From Phoronis australis (lineage: Eukaryota; Phoronida; Phoronidae), in contig NMRA01000071.1 of NCBI GenBank assembly GCA_002633005.1, positions 812,449-876,448 on the forward strand: a stretch of DNA of 64,000 nt, read 5' to 3'. How positions within the stretch are numbered: the stretch's first letter is position 1; each line of letters opens with the position of its first letter. The position numbers and the translations under genes were made by a program. Below the pieces are notes generated by a model. That model was not told the DNA's origin. It did no database searches and saw nothing but the letters and a program-made list of their open reading frames with translations. This document shows, one piece after another, positions 13,401 to 23,648 of this stretch.

Positions 13401-16400
13401 TAAGTGTCGAAAAAGCCATTTTAGCAGGATCAGCAAGAAAACGAAAATGAGGCTGGTGTCAAAAAAACAAAGGTGACTTAGTGCATGTCTAGGGTTAGAC
13501 CAAGTCCTCATAGAACTTCAGGAGAATCTGTGACTGTTGATGTAGAACCACCCGTAGGTGCTTTCAGAAATTGATACTTAGTCATTCATGTTTTACCAAT
13601 TATTAATTAAACCAATAAATACAATTGGTCTTTGTTATGTAGTTTGAATCATTTACAATAGGTGACTTGAGTCATAACATGAAGATGGACTAATGTCTGA
13701 GTGGCCACTGGCCAGTCCAGTTTAAACACTTAAGCTCTCGTGAAGTGACCAATCGCCAAAATTTTGACTGATGGCTTAACTGAGCTATCGCCTGTGCACG
13801 TCTGGCACAACGTGTATCAGACCGCCTGCAATTATTTTTTATAACTGACCTATCAGAGTGCAGCATTCTTGGCCCACCTTTGTCTGCGTTTCCGAGCGGC
13901 CATTTTACCCGTCAAAGAACACTTTCTCGAGTAAATCTTATTTTAGTCTATAACAGTATACTCAAGAAATTGTGCGATGAGAATCATGATGGTGGTATTT
14001 CTATGTCGTGTGTAATTCTGACAGCCATTATGCAGCTCGAGAAGCAATCCCATCATTTTTTGGCCAATTGCGTGCATTAGTTTGACTTGGACAGAGCCCT
14101 AGATCTGCCGTAGCTTACTGCTTGCCTTGGACAAGATGAGTGTGTACCTGATTATGAAGTACAACCTTATTTTTAATCAAAATATTGTAAAAGCACAAGC
14201 AGTTCTGTCGACTCCACCTACCTTAATTGGGGAATACCAATCTCGTGACCTACTTTTCATTTGGCGTAATTTCCTAGACGGCAGAGTAAAAAGTATACAG
14301 GTGAATATTCATTGTTTGTGTTCAAAATATATCCTGAAATCTATGTCATTAAGGTACATATCCAGCTTTATATGTCATGTGATCATATTGCATTTAGTAG
14401 CTCTGTCATTTCTCAAGAGAATTGGTGATCTGTGTGGGGTTTTTCGAAATAGTTTTCCTCGAATGCTTATTTTTTCATGTCGCCTTTACAAACTGCCACA
14501 TCGTAAGGTTGTTTTGTCGAAGCTGTTTTGGATAGTCCAAAAACACTTGTTGATTCTTTCAAGAATGTCATTCAGTAATAATGTATTTGCTTCCGATATC
14601 TTGTTTGTTTGTCAAGTGCCATGCAACTTTTTGCAAGGGGGCCGAGCTTGTGGTTGGTCAATTGTTGTTTCCCTATGCACTCACCAGCGTAAAACAGTAA
14701 ATTTTCATAGCATTCTCGATAACACAAGACATTAGTTTGGTTGTAAACAATGTCTCATTTACATTGCTGCCTTGAGCATTAAACACCACATTGATTCAAC
14801 CTATGACTGCCACCTATTGGTCAGGAGTGACTATCAACTGAGGCTGTTGTAAGGTTCAAAATATTGCTTTCAAGCTAGCATGTCTTAAACAGAATTTACT
14901 TCTCTGATTTAATCATCTCGACAAACATTCTATTCTTAATGTCATAGTCACACAACTATTATTTTAAATGCCTGGATTAAGAAGTTTACTCCAATAATTC
15001 AACTGTGTTAGACTGACGTATAAATCTTGTTCTTGAATCGTAACATGCTGTGAAGACAAGTACAAAATGATTTTCGGCTCCGATACAGTCATTTGGACAG
15101 AACAGAAGCACACAGCATTTAGCATCAAGATTATGTCTCACTGAAATGCACGTCTTGCATAATCATGAAATAAAGAGTCTCCAGAGAGGAAACTAAGTTG
15201 AACCATGCAGTTACGTGTTGCATCACTGGCCCATTGAACGCTGGCAAAATTTGAAACTTTGGATATGCTATAACACAATGCATGTAGGCAAGTCTATCCA
15301 TAGTATTGTAGACTAATAGGTCACGACTCAATGAAGCCAGAATTATGTTCAGTGAAACTATGTTCAGTAAATGATGTTGATTTCTTGTTTTCCTACCTCG
15401 CATAAAGTGCATAAATCATGCATTTTTGTATTTAATGCTCCATACTAGCCACACAGTTGAGTGGCATTGCTTGAAAACAGGTTATCAACGTATACTGCTT
15501 ACCTTTCTGTCTTGTGTTTCTTGGAATCCTTGCTAGTTACACTTTCAGTTTGTACTCCTCTCAGTTGTTGTTACAAGTAATGTTTACATTCTTTGCATCT
15601 CCAATTGCATCTTGGCATAAAATCAAACCATTAATACGTGATATGTTTATTTTTAGTAAATGGTTACTTACTGCAATTGAAATAGTCCTGTACACCCTGT
15701 GCTGTGTCCCACAGTTCTACACAATGTCTTTGTTATCAGCTAGACACAGGCCTATGGTAAAAAAATCAAGTATTACCCGGTTTTCTATACTTGCCTGGCA
15801 TTTGCATTGTATGTGGTCTTGTGAAACTGTATACATTATTGATCATTGGCTTTTATTAGCATGCTTACTTGTGACACATCTTGTAATGCATTTAGTAAAC
15901 ATTGTGCTGTATACAGGCATAAAAACATTTTGAAATGCATTTAGTAAACATTGTGCTGTATACAGGCATAAAAACATTTTGAAAAGATTCATTGATATAT
16001 TTTGCTTTTAACATAGCCTTGTGTTAGAGCGAGAGTGGAAGGGGGGGGGGTGTAGGGGGATGGGCGTGGCGTGGTTCAGAGATGTGGCATTTACAGTGTC
16101 CTGAAAAATATTGCTGTTGTAAAAATAACTCTGGCATAAAATCAATTAGGTGCAAACTACATGATCTTCTAAGAGATGTCATAAAGTGGCTGAAAACTTG
16201 TTAGAAAATATTGTAGTGGTTAAACACCTATTAGAAAACATTGTGTGATTCTTGTTTGCAGACAGAGGTATGGTCTGCCTGAGAATGTGAATATATTTTC
16301 ATTGCTACACCAGAGATTGACTTCATAGTATTTAGTGCAGAAAGTGAACCATTATATCCAGACTTTAACTATAAAACAGAGCACTTAAGTGAAACATGAG

Positions 16401-19400
16401 CAGAAACATCTCTTCAAAAGTAAAAGAAAAAAACAAGAACAAATTCATACGATGATAACAGGAGAATAATATGTTATGTGAATATGACATTCTAAGTGTT
16501 CATGGTTGTGAGTTTAGCCAACGGGCTATGTTGACTTAAAAGGCCATTAAAAGGCTCTGGAACATTTTCTAATTTTGGCCAAATTTTTGTATCCATTGGA
16601 CTTTATTTTAGAAGTCCATGCCATGTAAGTAAGAATATCACTGAATCATTCACTTGGTTGCTAAGTCTTCTTCTAGTGCCCTAGGTGGCGGATTAGACTT
16701 TGAATTTCATTTTCTGTAGCAATTAAATTGTTTTGCATGCAGAGTAGAAGTTGTTGCCTTTACTCAACCAAATCCGTTAGAGTGCCTTAAAAACTCTTGA
16801 ATTCCAGTTTTTAAGAGGTGTAAGACTCAAACTTGAATATAGTGGCCAAAAACCCACTACAGCCACACACAACACCATCACTACAGCCATACACAACACC
16901 ATGACTACAGCCATACACAACACCATCACTACAGCCATACACAACACCATGACTACAGCCACACACAACACCATCACTACAGCCACACACAACACCATGA
17001 CTATACAGCCACCCATACGAAAAAGAAAGTGAGAATCTCACTGGATTCCAGTTAGATTCCAGTTAGATTCTCACTAAATCACCAATTATAGTTAGAAATG
17101 CCAGTGAGAACCCAGTGGGAATTGAACAACAGGGGCAGTCAGTGAGATTGAGTGAGAAAATGTTATGTAACAGTGAGAATCCAGTGAGAATTTTGGTCTT
17201 ACAAAAATTCTGAGTGAGAATCAGTGAGAATTTCAGACTTAGGAAAAATCTGAGTGAGAATTGAGTGAGAATTTGGACTTGCCAAAATTGGAGTGAGAAT
17301 TCAGTGAGAATCTGAGATAAACAAACACCCTGATTGGCTGTAACTGTAGAAATTTCAGTTGAACCAGATTTCTGAATTCAAACTAAAATGGCTTCAGGAA
17401 TGAGCAGTTGGAGAAATGGCTTGAAGATTGTTGATGTTTTTCTCACAAATATTCTGAAATTACTGAACAGTTTGTCTGCAAGTCAACCACAGGTGATCCT
17501 GGACTGATTTTGCGTGTTAATAAACTTAAGGTTAGTACATTTCATACATGTAGTAGAGTGCATGAAGCACCAGTATTAGGCTGATGTCTTCATTCTGTGC
17601 ATGTTGACAGCTGAGTTTTCAGTATTTTGCTGATTCACCAAAGGCATTATAGTTATTATTTTATGTCTGCTATATTTCACAATTAGCAATTATTAAATTG
17701 TATCCTTAGTCAAAGTTCAAGATAAACTCACAAAAATAAGCAGTGTTTTGGTTACCAAAAAGGTTTGATCTCGATTCTATTCAGTCAGTGGCTGAAAAGG
17801 CACACAAAATTTTCTAAGTTCAAAATTCTCACCCAGTGAGATTTTCAGTGAGAATTTCATTAACACAAATTCTCACTAATTTGCATAGCATTCCTATTGA
17901 GTGAGAATTTCAGTAAGACAAATTCTCACTGAGTGGGAATGCTATGCAAATTAGTTAGATTCTCACTGAATTCTAACTGGAATATCACTGTATTCTCACT
18001 AGAGTGAGATTTTTTTTCTCACTAATTTAAATGGCATCTTAATTAGTTAGATTCTCACTGGAATCTAACTGGAATCCAGTGAGATTCTCACTGGCTTTCG
18101 GGATTAGAATTTCCTGAAGCCAAAAAAGGGCACTCACAACACTGATCACTACAGCCACACACAACACCATAACTACAGCCACACACAACACCATCACTAC
18201 AGCCACGCGCAACACCATCACTACAGTCACACGCAACACCATCACTACAGCCACACACAACACCATCACTACAGCCACGCGCAACACCATCACTACAGTC
18301 ACTCACAACACCATCACTACAGCCATACACAACACCATCACTACAGCCACACACAACACCATCACTACAGCCACGCACAACACCATCACTACAGCCACAC
18401 ACAACACCATCACTACAGTCACTCACAACACCATCACTACAGCCATACACAACACCATCACTACAGTCACTCACAACACCACCACTACAGCCACACACAA
18501 CACCATCACTACAGCCACTCACAACACCATCACCTCCGTGTTGAAATACAGCACTGATGACATCATTCCCAGACACATTACACACTTGTTCACATGTTCA
18601 CCACCCACCAGTACTCTTATTAGGGAGACGATTCAACCACCCCATGCTGTCAAGTTCTCAAATATTTGGCTTTGGTGGTTGTCGGTGAATGATGCAGTGA
18701 GACAAGTTAATGTCGTCGACTTTTCATCTAGTGCGCCAGTCTCTTAAAATCGCATTTCCTTGACTGTTGATCAATTCTTAGGAGTATACCTTTAAAACTA
18801 TCTCTAGTGTCGTTTTTGAAAAAAACGTTTTGTTGTGATGTTTTGGAATGGGACCCTTTGTTGTCATGGCATTCCTATTTAGACATGTTTAAAGACTGGC
18901 AAAACTCGGTCTTGGTTTATTTCAGTTTGAAGTGTGCGATTTTTGCTTGACCTAATGAGTGCTGTCTGATGTTTCACAAGCTGATGTTCATTTGTTGTAT
19001 TGCAGTACGTGCGTTCTCATGCAGTGTCCACTATGGGTCTGAAGTATACAGGAAATGTATGTAACCAGGGCAAGTCAAGGGGGCGGTGCAGGTGAGTCAA
19101 TACTTAATCATCTGTGTCATTGTGATTGTCACTGACAACAGATATGAGGTGATGGATTCGTCACTTGGTGAACGACAGATAACTTACGTAGTACTCTTAA
19201 GCCATGTACAGCACCTAGCAGGTCAAGAATTCAAAGTATAAAACTTAAGACTAGAATACAATCATCTAAGCGTGACAGGCAGTTGTGGTGTGGCTGCTAT
19301 TGACTTGCTCGCATGTTGATGTATTTTTAATATAAAGGCACATGCGACCTATTTACAAACAGTGTCACACAGCACCATCTTGCTTATAGTTGTGTGTGAA

Positions 19401-21736
19401 ATACACTCATGCGACCTATTTACAAACAGTGTCACACAGCACCATCTTGCTTATAGTTGTGTGTGAAAAACACTCATGCGACCTATTTACAAACAGTGTC
19501 ACACAGCACCATCTTGCTTATAGTTGTGTGTGAAATACACTCATGCAACCTATTTGCAAACAGTGTCACACAGCACCATCTTGCTTATAGTTGTGTGTGA
19601 AATACACTCATGCAACCTATTTACAAACAGTGTCACACAGCACCATCTTGCTTATAGTTGTGTGTGAAATACACTCATGCGACCTATTTACAAACAGTGT
19701 CACACAGCACCATCTTGCTTATAGTTGTGTGTGAAATACACTCATGGGACCTATTTACAAACTGTCACACAGCACCATCTTGCTTATAGTTGTGTGTGAA
19801 ATACACACATGCGACCTATTTACAAAGAGTGTCACACAGCACCATCTTGCTTATAGCTGTGTGTGAAATACACTCATGCTTTTCAAGGGTAGTGAATACC
19901 CTCATGAACAAGATTCACACTTTGCTTTAAAGTATTATATACCTGTACCCACTCAGTAGTCACAAGGCTTGTGTTGGTCCGACACTTCAGTTAGAGGTAT
20001 ATACCTGCACCCACTCAGTAGTCACAAAACGTGTTGGTCTGACACTTCAGTTTGAGGTATATACCTGTATCCACTCAGTAATTACAAGGGTTGTGTCAGT
20101 CAGATGAACGTCGTTGAGGTTGTGCCTCTATTGAATGTTGACAGTTCAGTTAAGTGCTTTAATATGTATCCACTGAGGACTTTTTTGTTTCAATATTTAC
20201 ATAATTGTATAGGTATTGTCAGTTGGTCTGTTCAGTGGTTTCCTCAGTGTTGTTACATAAAAGCGGTGGTGTGTTTCAGAGGTTGTCTTAGAGACACCAT
20301 ACTTAGTCATTGACAATAATTGTGTTGTTGTGTTTCAGAGGTCGTCTACGCGACACCATACTTAGTCATTGACAATAATTGTGTTGTTGTGTTTCAGAGG
20401 TCGTCTACGCGACACCATACTAGACTGGGAAGATGAGCTGCCTGAGGTTGACCTGAAGCTCGCTGAACTTCACTCAAAGTATGTGACGTGTCATCAGTAT
20501 GTGACGTGTCATTTTTCGTGAGTCATGTAACAAATAATTGAACAAAAGGGCACAGAATTCAGTGTCAAGGTTACAAACAAGTGAATACAGTGTTTACTAC
20601 ATTGACTGGACTATCATTACTTGATTCAACAATCTAATTTGACATTCACATGATTACGACACGATTTCCACTCTCAGTATCTGCTGCAGTGTAGCTACTA
20701 CTGTCTGAGATTTCACAGATGACCTAAACTGGCAGTGGCGGTCAGCTTGTACTGCTGTGGTTAATAAACAGTATCTGGTTAGACCAGACCTTATACTTTA
20801 CGTGGCTTTTCTGTTTTTTTATTGGTGGTTAACAGGTTTTTAAAAATTTACTTTCTTTTGATGTTGTATGGAGCCTAACATGTTAGGTCCAGCAGGGTAT
20901 ACCATGTATTGAACTGAAATGTTAGGTCCAGCAGGGTATACCATGTATTGAACTGAAATGTTAGGTCCAGCAGGGTACACCATGTATTTAACTGAAATGT
21001 TAGGTCCAGCAGGGTATACCATGTATTGAACTGAAACAAGCATCATGATGGTTATTTTTATTCCAGAAAAAGTGATTTGAGTTTGACACTGGGGACCTCA
21101 CTGCAAATTGTTCCTGCTGGGAACCTGCCACTGTCTGCCAAGCGCAACAAGGGCAAGTTAGTTGTGGTGAACTTACAACCTACAAAACACGATAAACGGG
21201 CCGATCTCAAAATAAACGCCTACGTGGACGACGTCATGATGAGATTGTGTTCGTTGCTGGGCATAGACATTCCCGACTATAGAGGGCATTCAATAGTTCT
21301 AGAGTCACGTCACACTGGAGAGGATGATAAGGCAATGATTGGTGTGCGAGTGGTGGAGGGGATAGAGCCTGTTAGTGTTAAACGAGATTTGACTCAAATG
21401 GTGGGATCAGAGTACCAAGGAGCCAAGGTTAAAAAAGCACAAGTGTCTGCTACTCATAATGGGGTCATCACATCGGAACTCGGAAGTGGAGAGAAAAAAA
21501 ATTGTTGCATGTCAGTTGGGGAGGTATCACATTGCGAATTAGGGATCGGAGATGATACCTCCGTGGTTTGTGATCGTGCGGATATTGACAGCAATGTTGG
21601 TGGGCGTTCGGGTTCTGAACAACACCGTGGTCAAGTGGCACTCAAGTGTTGTGTTGACGGTAGAGAAGGACTGTCTGAACTACACGATGTGAAGACTTTG
21701 ACCGAGACAGATATGAACACCATTAAAGGGGAATAG
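1275..21736 (+). CDS. SIRT6: NAD-dependent protein deacylase sirtuin-6, 3' part (4 exons: 1275-1402, 19006-19091, 20398-20478, 21067-21736)
   Basis: SIRT6 is a nuclear, chromatin-bound NAD-dependent deacylase and mono-ADP-ribosyltransferase acting on histone H3 and DNA-repair targets. The four exons join in phase without a stop and give about 320 residues. Visible family marks are NVDGLH (NAD and substrate pocket), ELHGN with the catalytic His, the zinc cysteines EECDKC and [17 protein letters not shown] with the sensor Trp typical of SIRT6, and LGTSLQI followed by VNLQPTKHD of the Rossmann core. The wide zinc loop and ILDWED distinguish SIRT6 from SIRT7. The C-terminal tail of roughly 120 residues is not Pro-rich as in mammals. 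The N-terminal exons with the GAGIST motif are not found in 1-1274 and must lie to the left. The first intron seen is 17.6 kb and contains an antisense gene. Family identity is very secure; residue roles are from the family. Confidence 0.95.
1506..1980 (+). repeat. Exact 237-base duplication around a single N
   Basis: 1506-1742 and 1744-1980 are identical base for base and separated by one N at 1743. This is most simply an unmerged contig overlap. Confidence 0.9.
1575..2225 (+). repeat. Minisatellite, about 42-45 base unit
   Basis: Degenerate copies of a unit containing GTCTACGTGAGACTGACACA and GATTTGTAACACCAGTA. Part of the array is inside the exact duplication. Confidence 0.85.
2226..2698. 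other. SIRT6 intron, no feature seen
   Basis: No gene or repeat noticed between the minisatellite and the 3' end of the antisense GTPase gene. Confidence 0.5.
2700..2705 (-). terminator. Possible poly(A) signal AATAAA of the GTPase gene
   Basis: AATAAA lies only 3 bases after the TAA stop on the - strand. This would give a very short 3' UTR; a more distal signal cannot be excluded. Confidence 0.35.
2709..6263 (-). CDS. Large multidomain AIG1-like GTPase with SNTX-type N-terminal region and two Cys-rich modules (3' exon; start missing)
   Basis: The open frame gives 1184 residues counted from the first Cys codon. Residues about 10-240 resemble the N-terminal MACPF/CDC-like fold of the SNTX (stonustoxin) family, including a VATEWGA-type strand. 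A helical stretch follows at about 250-325. Two Cys-rich modules of about 70 residues (489-561 and 610-680) share W-x-C-x-x-C-K, C-x-C-G, RC and VHGL and may bind zinc. The GTPase domain is about 686-890, with P-loop GEIGVGKS at 693-700, DTPG at 762 and FCFTHAR in place of the usual G4 motif. A His-rich linker and a coiled-coil tail (about 1060-1184) end the protein. The frame begins TTG, not ATG, and TGTCATTTCAG just before 6263 is a good acceptor, so an upstream exon with the start is expected and was not found. The gene is antisense inside a SIRT6 intron. A role in defence or membrane remodelling is inference; nothing shows that it is a venom toxin. Confidence 0.88.
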   Translation of the reverse strand, partial: CDSLLRTAVSSEDVEHTDLGSASIVLVQSDSLEEKLNKFGIEGELKLSIMGGFLSGSGSLSYLTDTKKSARSQQMSLIYKIRTAHDKYTIRRHQENVDPSVLVAVQRGDLTATHVVVATEWGATCSITCESSDNENKDETSTSGTISGKLEALKWLISSSASGKVNAGATDTETNVKFTFKCTSDVSSKDDIPTTFEGAVALARSIPSVVKEQNDGKGVPQSYTMMPLEAVAKICKQDIILEITFESVKEETIAKASQTFERMRKKTQRLYDIQRDLQDSGHLVPDNTLDAIDDYVGQISEETAIYRSNLHEIITKIRRGETQVFELDHLATQAPHQASFAKYEEQLTKFQSDLNQVSESQDWKNIGIEYLGKKDQFVPSTAPLAYVFYKPKESTNQVMKVQEFFLQWQKLSTHPKDTMFAVVDEKIRTDLWQSEHVEPRIAVFENGTNTCADLYTKEKGEAGMCLIKHHEPIYCQHYPRQRTKAKLKCPSSISGHLQCPCTTKTWQCRKCKETVEFGLETEKFYCKCGQSTPTESVYRCNEQVHGLMYIKYPSDILKSELVSLQQLVKSKCSNNFGCNEDINQLCLVVHSRTKPFRYIEAGNAWLYVRCPKSFGCTVKPATWACEKCKKVVQYRLKTFTLQCQCGEFVPASTGFRCDEGVHGLDYVQYPDEYLRDELLPEGRMKEMNVMVLGEIGVGKSTLIRSFASYLEFEDLRAAMNSQNDSKFMASKTSYQFNTGYVATREVLVSVVHVGDHNIRLIDTPGIGDTKGHQEDRKILDSILSHLCHYREIHGVFIVMKGTARVSAMKQYCLQELLALLPTSAADNIVFCFTHARSTSTNIGKMIATLNSMFKEKKIRIKANDQNVFCFNNNAARGVLECYKDLGITDERIEKCSKRWKREAAETDRLFGRTNSMVHHKVNNTIIMHEVHKVIRNVSRPLANALKRIEVQLQVLEEKHETQTKSVNLSRYEQDRQSESAELAQQGLSLSPKMCTQTHCMEHVTAGLGHTHTVNQTVPKLSHSTGFTSSMYGDNSKYHTHTVHKSEYSGNDTMRDVRQKSQREERACPEAILKILDDEMDELREEKKTMIKISAKYATYLIASSIVPCNDLIGYWLDIYIEQEKGKTKIVRNTQFLKRLRKLKFEYNKEKRRLSETPTNEELVMAEVQALRNELDDLKHFSFNH
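6555..6970 (+). repeat. Degenerate tandem repeat, about 23-base unit
   Basis: About 17 diverged copies of a unit like GAGTTAAGTGGGTATTGTGC, upstream of the GTPase gene. Confidence 0.75.
6971..8160. other. SIRT6 intron; no GTPase 5' exon recognised
   Basis: AT-rich. The missing upstream exon of the antisense GTPase gene could lie here or further right, but I could not identify it. Confidence 0.45.
8170..8395 (+). repeat. Minisatellite, about 23-24 base unit
   Basis: About nine copies of GGCTGTAATAGGCCCAGATC and variants with GCCAGTAATAGGTCCATGTC. Confidence 0.85.
9811..9895 (+). repeat. Dispersed repeat, copy 1
   Basis: TTTTTAGTCCTCCCG, CAGCAAAAGGT and AAGGCTGGG recur in the same order at about 60060-60155. 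The family is unknown. Confidence 0.5.
11067..12747 (-). CDS. Candidate small spliced gene of unknown function
   Basis: The best part is the last exon, 11245-11067. It follows a strong pyrimidine tract and CCACAG, and encodes [18 protein letters not shown] and a run ending at [10 protein letters not shown] and TAG. A preceding exon (about 12191-12090, donor GTATGT) joins it in phase and reads [18 protein letters not shown]. Further 5', an exon with donor GTAAGG at 12716 encodes [10 protein letters not shown] and joins an acceptor at 12290 reading [20 protein letters not shown], but this frame meets TGA and does not connect cleanly with the next exon. There may be an indel, a missed exon or a non-coding leader. 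The family is not recognised. It is antisense within the SIRT6 intron. Confidence 0.4.
12902..15884. other. SIRT6 intron, no convincing gene
   Basis: Contains long chance frames (the longest about 200 codons at 14127-14735), but no domain, no splice context and a composition like the flanking DNA. Confidence 0.5.
15885..15982 (+). repeat. Two perfect 49-base copies
   Basis: 15885-15933 and 15934-15982 are the same sequence, beginning AATGCATTTAGTAAACATTG. Confidence 0.9.
16858..17005 (+). repeat. 24-bp minisatellite, left array
   Basis: About six copies of ACAACACCATCACTACAGCC plus four bases. The unit length is a multiple of three, so both - strand frames read as long artificial ORFs of Val/Met/Leu/Cys repeats. 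Confidence 0.93.
17028..18092. mobile_element. Foldback or MITE-like element, 1065 bp
   Basis: The ends are a perfect inverted repeat of 35 bases starting AGTGAGAATCTCACTGGATT. The subterminal parts are built of many AGTGAGAATT and AATTCTCACT copies pointing inward, as in foldback elements. No transposase is seen and no clear target-site duplication was found. It lies between two arrays of the same 24-bp minisatellite. Confidence 0.7.
18146..18532 (+). repeat. 24-bp minisatellite, right array
   Basis: About 16 copies of the same unit as at 16858-17005, with ACGCGC and ACTCAC variants. It also reads as spurious long - strand ORFs. Confidence 0.93.
19006..19091 (+). CDS. SIRT6: SIRT6 exon with second zinc Cys pair
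   Basis: The acceptor is TATTGCAG and the donor GTGAGT. It starts in phase with the preceding exon, encodes [12 protein letters not shown] and GRC, and leaves AG to be completed by A of the next exon. Confidence 0.92.
19338..19879 (+). repeat. 67-bp satellite-like array, 8 copies
   Basis: Nearly identical units containing CATGCGACCTATTTACAAAC, CACCATCTTGCTTATAGTTG and TGTGTGAAATACACT, in the SIRT6 intron between the two zinc-region exons. Confidence 0.92.
19940..20100 (+). repeat. Tandem repeat, about 65-base unit, 2-3 copies
   Basis: Units share GTATATACCTG, CCACTCAGTAGTCACAA and GACACTTCAGTT. Confidence 0.7.
20262..20422 (+). repeat. SIRT6: 59-bp tandem repeat containing the SIRT6 splice acceptor
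   Basis: 20280-20338 and 20339-20397 are full units and 20398-20422 a partial one. Each junction is TGTTTCAG followed by AGGT and GACACCATACT. Only the last is continued by the real exon. Confidence 0.92.
20398..20478 (+). CDS. SIRT6: SIRT6 exon encoding [11 protein letters not shown]
   Basis: The acceptor is TGTTTCAG at 20397 and the donor GTATGT. Two upstream copies of the same acceptor and exon start (acceptors at 20279 and 20338) read into a stop after DTILSH, so only the third copy continues the protein. Confidence 0.92.
20877..21037 (+). repeat. 39-bp minisatellite, 4 copies
   Basis: Unit AACTGAAATGTTAGGTCCAG plus CAGGGTATACCATGTATTG, directly before the last SIRT6 exon. Confidence 0.92.
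21067..21736 (+). CDS. SIRT6: SIRT6 terminal exon
   Basis: The acceptor is TATTCCAG. The exon supplies [23 protein letters not shown] and the YVDDVM helix, then a poorly conserved acidic and Gly/Ser-rich tail ending at TAG 21734-21736. Confidence 0.94.
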
Positions 21737-23568
21737 AAATGAATACCATCCTGCAGTGACAATGTAAAAAATGGAACTGAAATCAGTTTGAGGCAATGAA
21801 GTATAGGACCAATCCTTGAAGTCTACTTTTGTGTGCATACTGTAAACTTACCAGATGACATGGCCTTACTAACAATTTCCATCAGTTTTTCCCCAAAAGC
21901 CAAACCTTAGCCAAGAATTTTAAAGATGACTGAGCATCTGATTTTAAATATAATTTTGGGGCAGATTTTTTGCCAGCCCAGTTTTGTAGCCAATTGACTA
22001 GTATTTTGGAGAGGGGAAATTGTTGAGCACCCCATTGAACTGGAGCAAATGCAGCTGATATATTAGACGTAGCACTACAAAAACTTTTGGAAGACTGCCA
22101 GGTTTACAGGTTAGGCAGAAGTTAGGGTACTCCTTTCACCACACCCCAGATCCGCTTATAGTGTGTAAACCACCCATTGGTAACAGCTTCGGTAGATTGG
22201 GTCCTTGGTAGCTAACCTTGTTGAAAATGATTTGCCCGACGTAGTCACAACGGCTTGCTTGTTTATTACTGATGCCTCCAGATACACTTTCTAGTGCTCG
22301 TCATTTACATGTACGTTCAATTTGTCATGGATATGACGTTGGTGGGATAATGCTACTTGAAAACGGGGGAAGATGGCATTTGAAAGCATAAGTTACCTCC
22401 AGCAGACGTAATTTCTGTCTTGAGGGAGAGGCAAGTGTGACCTGACTGTGTGGTATAGATCAACACCTGCTGAATGAGCTGTCACTGTAACTGGCTCAGA
22501 CTCAAACTAAGGGGTGAACACAAGTCTGATTGAAACTCACGAAATCTTTTCCAACTCACTCGAATTTTGTTGGCGGCCAAAACACCTTAAGGATATTTAC
22601 CATGAAACCCATTTTGTATGCCCTAGTTTTGGTAGGTGGCACATCCAGACTTCACAATCGTGGTCGAACATGTAACTGTGTGCTGCTGAAACTCTGTATC
22701 TGGAAATGTTGGATAAAACTTTGATAGACGGGCACATCGTGGCCTTACAATGAACATGTGCTGCTGCAGATGGATGCAGTTTCTGCAATCTCAAACTTGG
22801 TTATCTTTGTTGGAAGAGGTGAATTCTTGGACATCCGAATGCATAGTTTCCTACTTTAACTCATGGGTGTTACTTAAGAAGTTGCTCATTGTTCATAACC
22901 TCTGGACAGTTTGTAGTGAATTTTACGAGTTTTTATTAAAATATTATATTTATAAACTTTGCATATTATTAAATATCAGCTCAAAATTCAACAACACATG
23001 CAACAGTAGCCTGAGCAACCATTGACGGTATTCACCCACTACACCACGGTGTTCACCTACAACACCACCTAATCGCTAATGGTGCTCTGCGGGATGGTTG
23101 TCGGCTAGTAAAAAAGTGCTGACATCTTTGGAAACATGACTATGAGTATCGACCTGGCCTGGCAGGGATTTACAGAGTACCCTCAGTTTATGGTGCATTA
23201 TCTGGCGAGTTCCTGCATGAAATCATGCATTTGTGCGAGTTTCAAGGGTCTGTATCTTCATAGCGATTGGATGGTGTGATCACAAAAGTATTGCCACAAA
23301 ATATTTTACTAAATTCCACAATTCATACTATGCTCATTTGATTGTTGTTTAGCCGTACTCATTCCAAAAAGTGGACTTGTGCTTTGAATCAGCGAGTTAA
23401 AAGTGTTGAGTACGTTTTCTGTCTCATTGACAAGTCAACAGATGTTTACAGGCAGACAACCATTCCATATTACATCTGAGAAGGGACACCGATGCCGTAG
23501 TTGAAGTCCTTACATTGAATGTTACATGAGTTGATTAGTAGCACCTTAACATTTCTGAAAAAACAGAC
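21737..23568. other. SIRT6: SIRT6 3' flank, no gene seen
   Basis: Contains the SIRT6 3' UTR. No canonical AATAAA was noticed close to the stop. Confidence 0.5.
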
Positions 23569-23648
23569 CTGTACATGACACTACCAGACGGACAGTCTGT
23601 ATATTACCTGTACATGACACTACCAGTCAGACAGTCTGTATATTACCA
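23569..23648 (+). repeat. 39-bp direct repeat, 2 copies
   Basis: TGTACATGACACTACCAG and GACAGTCTGTATATTACC occur twice with few changes. Confidence 0.8.

Noticed and set aside
14127-14735. A 202-codon + strand frame
   Set aside because: No recognised domain, no homology signal, no splice context, and composition like the surrounding AT-rich DNA.
15514-15933. A 139-codon hydrophobic + strand frame
   Set aside because: It runs into a perfect 49-base duplication and looks like T-rich intronic DNA rather than a membrane protein.
18088-18585. A 165-codon - strand frame of Cys/Gly/Val/Ser repeats (also 16777-17041 and 18039-18302)
   Set aside because: It is the translation of a 24-bp minisatellite whose unit length is a multiple of three; several frames stay open at once.
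19338-19879. CRISPR-like array of regular repeats
   Set aside because: Units are contiguous with no unique spacers, and the DNA is eukaryotic.
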